DNA of 38,847 bases from Denitrovibrio sp. GTDB lineage: Bacteria > Chrysiogenota > Deferribacteres > Deferribacterales > Geovibrionaceae. Location: the NCBI GenBank assembly GCA_002869145.1, contig PKTM01000018.1:1-38847 (forward strand), written 5' to 3'. This document shows positions 33,433 to 38,847 of the stretch, piece after piece. Within the stretch, counting starts at the first letter, position 1, and each line of letters begins with the position of its first letter. Position numbers and translations under genes: made by a program. The notes under the pieces are model-generated. The model saw only the letters and a list, made by a program, of their open reading frames with translations. It searched no databases and had not been told where the DNA came from.

Positions 33433-35085
33433 TTGAAAAAAATGCTTGAACACATCCTGCTTGAGATGGAAGAGTTCCTTCAGGGTTGGGCTCTTTATAT
33501 GGAGCGTGCGGGATATCTCGAACACACAACAGCGAAAAGAGAAGACTGCATCCTTAGTATTGAGGGTGTTATCCATCCTATTTTGGAAAATATCGAAAAC
33601 GGAACTCCTCTTGATTTCTCTCATATTCTTAAAAACACACGTTAAATAGCAAAGTTTGTGCTGATGACGGCAAACAGGCACAAGGCCAGAGGTATAAATG
33701 CAGAGATGTTTTTCGGCTGTTTCAAAACGCTTATTCACTCTGTGGAAGACATAATTCTAGCTTATGACATGCCGTCAGATGAAAAACTGTCAAAATATAT
33801 TGAACTTCGAAGAATTTTGGATGCTATGGAGACAATGGCTGTTAATGACTGGGAATGCAAAGGGCTGGATGAGGAGCTAGAGCTTCTGTCCGGAAAAAAC
33901 CGCGAGCTAACTCTGGATAAAAATAAATATGAAAACATTTTCGAGGCGACTTCAGATATTGTTTTGGTAATAGATCAGGCCGGAGCTGTTTTAGAGATGA
34001 ATACCGCTGCGAAAACTGCTCTTAAAGAGGATGCGCTCAGTGAGGGTCTGCTGGCGTATATGGGATTGTCGGATTACACTGTGGACGAGTTCCTAGAGAG
34101 TTTTCCATACGGTCAGATGCATGAGATACGCATGCCTAATGACAATGCGATATATTCTATGGTGGTCGTGCCTCTGAAAAAAGTATCGCTGGCATCGGCC
34201 GGGTATGTCATTATCCTTAACGACATTACGTTAATGGTTGATCAGCGGGTAAAGCTTGAACAGGTGGTCTCAGAAAGAACCGCAGCTCTGCGTAAATCTG
34301 AAAAACTTTTCCGCTCACTTTTCACATCTGCGGGTGAAGGGATAATACTTGTGGACAAAGAATTGAAGATTATGCAGGTCAACGAGAAGGGTGCAGATAT
34401 TTTCGGCAGGAAGGTTTCGGAGCTGGAAGGTCACAATTGCATCAGCTTCATCCACCCAGACAGTATAGATAACCTGTTGGCGGCATCAGCCATAAAAGAG
34501 GGGGATGTCTGGCACGGAACTGTTAACGGTATCACCGGAAGCGGAGATGCATTTCCTGCCAGCATAACAGTTAACAAATTCCATCTTGGCGGGGAAAATG
34601 TTCTCCACCTTATCATAAGAAACATAACTCAGCAGATGGCGATGGAGGAATATCTTCGGCAGGAGAAAACCAAAGCCGAAGAGATGAACGTGACCCTCAG
34701 AAATGTCATGAAAGCCATAGATCAGGAGAAAGAGGAACTCCAGCTAACAATAGCTCAGAAAGTAACTACAAGCATAATACCCTCACTTCAAAAGCTGGCA
34801 TCAGAGAAGAACAGCGATGTACGTACAATGTATATGAATATTCTGCGTGATCAGCTGACAGGGCTTTCGCACTCCACAGGCTCTATAAACAATCAGGACA
34901 TGATGAAGCTGACCAAATCAGAGATTCAGGTCTGCCAGATGATACAGTCCGGCTCTTCCAGTAAAGATATAGCTGACTGTATGAATATCTCATTCGAAAC
35001 TGTTCAGACACATAGAAAAAACATACGCAAAAAACTAGGTCTGTCCGGCAAAGACGTAAATCTGTTCGCATATCTGAACAAGTAA
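33433..35085 (+). pseudogene. PAS-domain LuxR-type regulator, interrupted by in-frame TAA
   Basis: 550 codons in one frame from TTG 33433 (GAGGTAG 6 bases upstream), broken by TAA at codon 71 (33643-33645). Protein order: an N-terminal helical region spanning the stop (FSHILKNTR-stop-IAKFVLMTANRHK, with ...FKTLIHSVEDIILAY after it, which reads as one helical sensor domain), two PAS domains (about residues 165-275 and 290-405; NIFEATSDIVLVID and LFTSAGEGIILVD), a coiled linker, and a C-terminal HTH (LTKSEIQVCQMIQSGSSSKDIADCMNISFETVQTHRKNIRKKLGL). This is a known soluble PAS-LuxR activator layout. An in-frame ATG at 33664 could restart a protein with PAS and HTH domains intact. It most likely controls the adjacent molybdoenzyme operon. 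Confidence 0.8.
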
Positions 35086-35093
35086 ACCTTCCA

Positions 35094-35164
35094 TCGGGTA
35101 TATAAACATACCCGAAAATTACCCTTTATCCCCCATTTCTACCCTATTAATACCCGACTATAGT
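35094..35164 (+). promoter_or_regulatory. Phased TACCC heptamer array and promoter of the molybdoenzyme operon
   Basis: Heptamers TACCCGA (35109-35115), TACCCTT (35120-35126), TACCCTA (35140-35146) and TACCCGA (35151-35157) are on the plus strand, with an inverted TACCCGA at 35094-35100. Plus-strand starts are 11, 20 and 11 bases apart, i.e. on one face of the helix. They resemble the NarL-family heptamer TACYYMT. The first two units form the inverted repeat CGGGTAT-N6-ATACCCG. TATAGT (35159-35164) is a possible -10 with a poor -35, as expected of an activated promoter. Confidence 0.7.
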
Positions 35165-35194
35165 TAACATAAGTTAAAAAGGAACAGGTGAGTA

Positions 35195-35752
35195 ATGGAC
35201 AAGGTTCAGTTGATTGAAGCTATCAGAGACTTTTTTTATTATGGAAGATCAGAAGAGATGAGAGAATCCTATTCAAAAATTCATAATATCACCGGTGTGG
35301 GCACTCCCCCCGAAAAGATTAACTGGGAAGAGGCAGAGTTCTTGTTTAACAAGCTCTTTGTTGGTCCCGCAAAACCTATTGCACCTCCAATAGCATCTGT
35401 TTATCTAGACCCGGAAGAGATCGTTCAGGGGCGTGTAACAGCCTCTGTTCGTGAGTTTTATAATACCATTGGGCTCAGCCTTGAAGAGGCGGGTTCCAGA
35501 CCGGAAGACAGTATAGAATATGAGCTTGACGCATGCAGATATCTTCTTCTTTTAGGAGAACAAGTACCAGAGGCGTTAGATGCTTATGAAGGATTTATAA
35601 ATGAGCACATGAATATGTGGGTGGGCGAATTTGCAGAAAAAGGTATGAACCACTGCGAAGACGGATCACCTGTAAAGGATGTGCTGCGGCTTCTTGCTAG
35701 TTTTATTGAGCAGGAGTCGAAAATGACTGTTAAGTCTAAGGAGATGTCATGA
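35195..35752 (+). CDS. TorD/DmsD-family molybdoenzyme chaperone
   Basis: 185 residues, all-helical TorD-like. FNKLFVGPAKPIAPPIASVYLD matches the family F/Y-x-x-LFVGP...PPxxSVY signature, and a conserved acidic ELDAC region lies near residue 110. Such cytoplasmic chaperones hold the Tat signal peptide of the catalytic subunit until the molybdenum cofactor is inserted. It overlaps the start of the catalytic gene by 4 bases, consistent with a dedicated pair. Confidence 0.85.
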   Translation: MDKVQLIEAIRDFFYYGRSEEMRESYSKIHNITGVGTPPEKINWEEAEFLFNKLFVGPAKPIAPPIASVYLDPEEIVQGRVTASVREFYNTIGLSLEEAGSRPEDSIEYELDACRYLLLLGEQVPEALDAYEGFINEHMNMWVGEFAEKGMNHCEDGSPVKDVLRLLASFIEQESKMTVKSKEMS

Positions 35753-38016
35753 AAAGGGAGCAAAGTTTATTAAAAGATGGGACATTATGTCCTTTCAGCA
35801 GACGTACCTTTCTGAAAGGTGCCATTGCTGCAGGTGCTCTTGCAACACTGCCCGCAGGAATTCTGCGTGCAGAGGCGTGGGAACGCACAAAGTATGAAGG
35901 GGGCTATCAGACATTTAGAAATGCGTGCCCTAGAAACTGCTACGACACATGCAGTATCAAGTCTTATGTAAAAGACGGTGTGCTTGAGTTTGTAGAAGGC
36001 GCAACAGAATCAACATTTACAGACGGCGCGCTCTGCGTGAAAGGATTCAGTTATCCAAGACGTGTTTACAGCCCTGACAGGATAAAGTATCCGATGAAGC
36101 AGATAGGCAGAGGCACAGGTAACTGGAAAAGAATAAGCTGGGATGAGGCTCTCACTGAGATAGCCGAAAAGCTTCAGGAAATGAAAAAGAAAGACGGCTC
36201 ACTGCTGGGTATGGCACTCGACAAATACTCAGGAAACTTTGGCATCACACATTACGGAGTAGAGGGGATGATGTCCTCACTCGGCTATACCACACGTTTC
36301 GGCGGAACACCCTGCTGGCCTGCCGGTATAGATGCTCAGAACTTCGATACCGGAAACATGTGGTGTAACGATCCTGAAGATATAGTAAAAGCAAAATACA
36401 TTATACTGTGGGGCGGTAACGCAGCCTGGAACTCTGTGCACTCCATGAAATTCATATACGAAGCTCGTGAAAAAGGCGCAAAGGTAGTTGTGATAGATCC
36501 TGTTATGACTGCAACAGCAGCAAAAGCTGACATGTATATCAGAGTAAAGACTTCTCAGGACGGAGCTCTTGCACTTGGTATGGCAAGACATATAGTTGAT
36601 AAAAAACTTTACGACACAAACTTTGTCGACAACCACGCACTCGGTTTTTATGAGTATGTTCAGTATCTGCTGGCCAACGTCACTCTCGACTGGGCGGCTG
36701 AAACAAGCGGCGTACCTGTAGATGTTATCAAGCAGCTTGCTGAAGATTTTGCAAAAGCAGATCCTGCTACAATCTGGATCGGTTATGGTATGCAGCGTCA
36801 CACTAACGGTGGTGCAAACGTCCGCGCAATAGATGCTCTTGTTGCCATGACTGGCAACGTTGGTAAAGAGGGCGGCGGTGCTAGATACGGCCATCTTCAG
36901 ACATGGGGATTCAACTACAACGCGCTCATTCAGAAACAGCCTGAAGGCTCTGTGGGATTCCTCGGCGCAAGCTCAGTAAAAAGCGAATTCGCAAACGATG
37001 AGACAAAGAAAGCCGCTTACACTGACAGATCAGTAAACATTAATAAAATAGCGGAAGTTATTCTTACAACAAATGAGCCTCCGATAAGATTTCTGTGGGT
37101 AGCCTGCAAGAATCCATTTGCGCAGGACTTCGACAGACCAAAGCTCAAGAAGGCATTTGACAAGCTTGAGATGGTTGTAACTGTTGACCAGTTTTTCAAC
37201 GAAACAGTGGAAAACTCCGACATAGTTCTTCCATGTACAACACTTTTCGAAGAGTACACAGTAAACGTGTCCTACTGGCACTACTGGCTCAGCCTGAACG
37301 AAAAAGCTATCCCTGAGCAGTACGAGGCCAAGAGTGATCTTCAGATAGCAGCTATGCTTTCTAAAAAGATGAACGAGCTTGAGCCGGGTTCCTGCACATT
37401 TCCTCAGATAACAGACACAAAGGTCTGGATGGAGAAGGAATTCAACGATGGCATTCATAAATTCTTCGGCATAAACAGCTGGGAAGACCTCAAGAAAGGA
37501 CCTAGAAAAGCAAAACTTGCATCTAGCGCATCCTGGAGTGATAAAAAGTTCAGCACACCTTCCGGACTCTACGAGTTCAGCTCTGAGCTGGCTGCTGAAT
37601 ACGGTCACACTAAGCTGCCTGAGTACAAAGGGCGCAGAAAAGCATACGACAAATTCCGTCTGCTGACTCCGCACACTCAGTTCGGACTTCACTCACAGTT
37701 TATGAACCTCGACTATATGGAAGAATTTAATCCTCAGCCGTTTGTATACATCAACCCTGCTGCGGCAGATAAGAAAGGTATCAAAGACGGCGATATGGTG
37801 AAGGTCTCCAACAAAGTCGGAAATCTTGAGCTGAGAGCTAAGCTTACCGAAAATGTTGCAGAAGATGTGCTTTTAATGTATGAGGCATGGTTTAAAAAAG
37901 GTAATTTTAACGTTCAGAATCTGGTGGATGACGAATCATCCGATATGGGTACATTTAAGACCGGAGCTCCCGGTGTTGCCATACACGACCAGTTCGCAGA
38001 CATAGTTAAGGCTTAA
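35749..38016 (+). CDS. Tat-exported molybdopterin oxidoreductase catalytic subunit (DMSO reductase family)
   Basis: 755 residues. A perfect Tat motif, SRRTFLK (17-23), precedes a hydrophobic stretch ending near ILRAEA, so the enzyme is periplasmic. One [4Fe-4S] site: C60, C64, C68, C96 (CPRNCYDTC...LCVKG). Then come the molybdopterin domain (WDEALTEIAEKL, YIILWGGNAAWNS, VVVIDPVMTATAAKADMYI) and the C-terminal dinucleotide-binding domain (from about residue 640, LLTPHTQFGLHSQF). At the molybdenum-ligand region GGTPCWPAG, C189 aligns roughly with the DmsA serine, suggesting a Cys ligand as in the Psr/Phs group; this is an eyeball alignment. The substrate is unknown: polysulfide/thiosulfate-, DMSO- or other S/N-oxide reductase are possible. 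It is followed 7 bases later by the Fe-S subunit. Confidence 0.9.
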   Translation: MKREQSLLKDGTLCPFSRRTFLKGAIAAGALATLPAGILRAEAWERTKYEGGYQTFRNACPRNCYDTCSIKSYVKDGVLEFVEGATESTFTDGALCVKGFSYPRRVYSPDRIKYPMKQIGRGTGNWKRISWDEALTEIAEKLQEMKKKDGSLLGMALDKYSGNFGITHYGVEGMMSSLGYTTRFGGTPCWPAGIDAQNFDTGNMWCNDPEDIVKAKYIILWGGNAAWNSVHSMKFIYEAREKGAKVVVIDPVMTATAAKADMYIRVKTSQDGALALGMARHIVDKKLYDTNFVDNHALGFYEYVQYLLANVTLDWAAETSGVPVDVIKQLAEDFAKADPATIWIGYGMQRHTNGGANVRAIDALVAMTGNVGKEGGGARYGHLQTWGFNYNALIQKQPEGSVGFLGASSVKSEFANDETKKAAYTDRSVNINKIAEVILTTNEPPIRFLWVACKNPFAQDFDRPKLKKAFDKLEMVVTVDQFFNETVENSDIVLPCTTLFEEYTVNVSYWHYWLSLNEKAIPEQYEAKSDLQIAAMLSKKMNELEPGSCTFPQITDTKVWMEKEFNDGIHKFFGINSWEDLKKGPRKAKLASSASWSDKKFSTPSGLYEFSSELAAEYGHTKLPEYKGRRKAYDKFRLLTPHTQFGLHSQFMNLDYMEEFNPQPFVYINPAAADKKGIKDGDMVKVSNKVGNLELRAKLTENVAEDVLLMYEAWFKKGNFNVQNLVDDESSDMGTFKTGAPGVAIHDQFADIVKA

Positions 38017-38023
38017 GGGGGCA

Positions 38024-38593
38024 ATGATGAAAAAACAGCTGGCCTTTATGGTCAATTCTAAAAAATGTGTTGGGTGCTATTCATGTGCAATGGCATGCAA
38101 GAATCAGTACCATCAGGAAGTAGGGGTAACATGGAGAACTCTGACACCCCTTTCAAAGAAGGACTATCCTTTCGAGGATCGTGCTTATTACTCATTGGCG
38201 TGCAACCACTGTGAATCTCCAGTTTGTGTGGAAGTATGCCCGGTAAATGCTCATGTGAAAAGGGATAAAGACGGTATTGTTGTTCAATCCGCTGATAAGT
38301 GCATTTACTGTAAACAGTGTATAGAAGAGTGCTCATACGGTGCTTCCAAGGACAACAAAGTTCTGGGTAGAGCTGAAAAATGCAGCATGTGTGTGGAACG
38401 CATTGATGCGGGATTGACTCCTGCATGCGTTATGGGGTGTCCCACAAAAGCTCTTACACTTGTGGAACTGTCTGATGTGAAAGATGCAGTACAGTATCCT
38501 GCCGGATTTGCTAAGCACGAAGAACTGAATCCTTCAACAAGATTTGTTGAGGCTTCAGTACCTGAGCTGGTGCTTGCGAAAAAGGACTCCTAA
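38024..38593 (+). CDS. DmsB/PhsB-like four-cluster Fe-S electron-transfer subunit
   Basis: 189 residues with four cysteine groups for [4Fe-4S] clusters: CVGCYSCAMAC, CNHCESPVCVEVCP, CIYCKQCIEEC and CSMCVERIDAG...CVMGC. This is the usual layout of the electron-transfer subunit of DMSO reductase-family enzymes. It has no signal peptide and would travel with the Tat-exported catalytic partner. No NrfD/DmsC membrane anchor follows; the operon ends at the terminator after this gene, so the quinone link must be encoded elsewhere or be a cytochrome. Confidence 0.92.
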   Translation: MMKKQLAFMVNSKKCVGCYSCAMACKNQYHQEVGVTWRTLTPLSKKDYPFEDRAYYSLACNHCESPVCVEVCPVNAHVKRDKDGIVVQSADKCIYCKQCIEECSYGASKDNKVLGRAEKCSMCVERIDAGLTPACVMGCPTKALTLVELSDVKDAVQYPAGFAKHEELNPSTRFVEASVPELVLAKKDS

Positions 38594-38602
38594 ATACATA
38601 GG

Positions 38603-38633
38603 CCCGGGTATCTGCGGATGCCCGGGTTTTTTT
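38603..38633 (+). terminator. Intrinsic terminator after the molybdoenzyme operon
   Basis: CCCGGGTATC (38603-38612), loop TGCG, GATGCCCGGG (38617-38626): a 10-bp stem with one wobble, then seven T. Confidence 0.92.
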
Positions 38634-38639
38634 AATTAT

Positions 38640-38847
38640 ATGAAAAAATTGCTTATAATATTAATTTTTATAGTTACTGCAACAGCCATGGCCGATACCT
38701 TCAAAGCTAAAGCTGGCGAAAGTATCTTTGTAGGTGCTGAGGTTCCGGCAGGCAAAATTGGCGGCGGAGATTTTTATAACCTGAACCTTGTACCCGAAAA
38801 TGGAGACTACAGCAGTTTTTCATATGTTGAAACTGACGGCGGGATGA
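38640..38847 (+). CDS. Exported protein of unknown function, N-terminal part
   Basis: The window ends inside this gene; 69 codons are visible from ATG 38640. The N-terminus MKKLLIILIFIVTATAMA is a standard signal peptide, with cleavage expected after AMA. The mature start, DTFKAKAGESIFVGAEVPAG, is not one I recognise. There is no good Shine-Dalgarno, since the ATG lies 7 bases after the T-run of the preceding terminator, so the true start or its expression is uncertain. Confidence 0.6.
   Translation, partial: MKKLLIILIFIVTATAMADTFKAKAGESIFVGAEVPAGKIGGGDFYNLNLVPENGDYSSFSYVETDGGM

Noticed and set aside
37030-37692. Minus-strand open frame of 220 codons
   Set aside because: It is the antisense shadow of the molybdoenzyme gene, Cys/Phe/Leu-rich with no ribosome binding site or family signature.

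Overview
The window looks like a chromosomal segment of an anaerobic or microaerophilic, moderate-GC, Gram-negative bacterium that respires organic acids. The gene set (lactate-oxidation proteins, TRAP transport, a four-protein glycine cleavage system, a TorD/molybdoenzyme pair, a LapA-type adhesin system) and the proteins' overall character fit a member of the Deferribacterota such as a Denitrovibrio/Geovibrio relative. This placement is inference from reading, not from a search. No rRNA, tRNA, insertion sequence, prophage or CRISPR array was seen.

Layout. (1) 1-3596: C-terminal 1197 residues of a giant type I-secreted adhesin, cut by the left edge. (2) 3685-9832: lactate-oxidation locus with two divergent arms, a minus-strand arm (GlcD-like flavoprotein, GlcF-like Fe-S protein, FadR/LldR-type GntR regulator) and a plus-strand arm (LutC, fused LutB-LutA). 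A near-identical operator sits at each of the two facing promoters. (3) 10011-17203: glycine cleavage operon gcvT-gcvH-gcvPA-gcvPB with its own lipoyl transferase, lipoyl synthase and dihydrolipoamide dehydrogenase. (4) 17514-26273: adhesin export and retention operon of the Lap type: a TolC-OmpA fusion, LapG protease, LapD c-di-GMP receptor, LapB ABC exporter (interrupted by an in-frame TAG), LapC-type adaptor, and a LuxR-type regulator. It probably serves the adhesin at the left edge. (5) 26786-33333: TRAP transporter (dctPQM), then 3-hydroxybutyrate dehydrogenase, thiolase and a 3-oxoacid CoA-transferase (interrupted by an in-frame TAA), which together form a ketone-body catabolic route. 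The TRAP promoter carries the same type of operator as the lactate locus. (6) 33433-38593: a PAS-LuxR regulator (interrupted by an in-frame TAA), a phased array of TACCC heptamers, then torD-like chaperone, Tat-exported molybdopterin oxidoreductase and a DmsB-like ferredoxin subunit. (7) 38640-end: start of an exported protein of unknown function.

The most notable points are: three genes in 12 kb each broken by one clean in-frame nonsense codon with the frame intact on both sides; a complete LapA/B/C/D/E/G-like adhesin switch in which the outer-membrane channel is fused to an OmpA peptidoglycan anchor; a shared TTGGT-N3-ACCAA operator that seems to join lactate oxidation and TRAP uptake in one regulon, with operator pairs 175-178 bp apart at both loci; and a helically phased NarL-box-like array in front of the molybdoenzyme operon.
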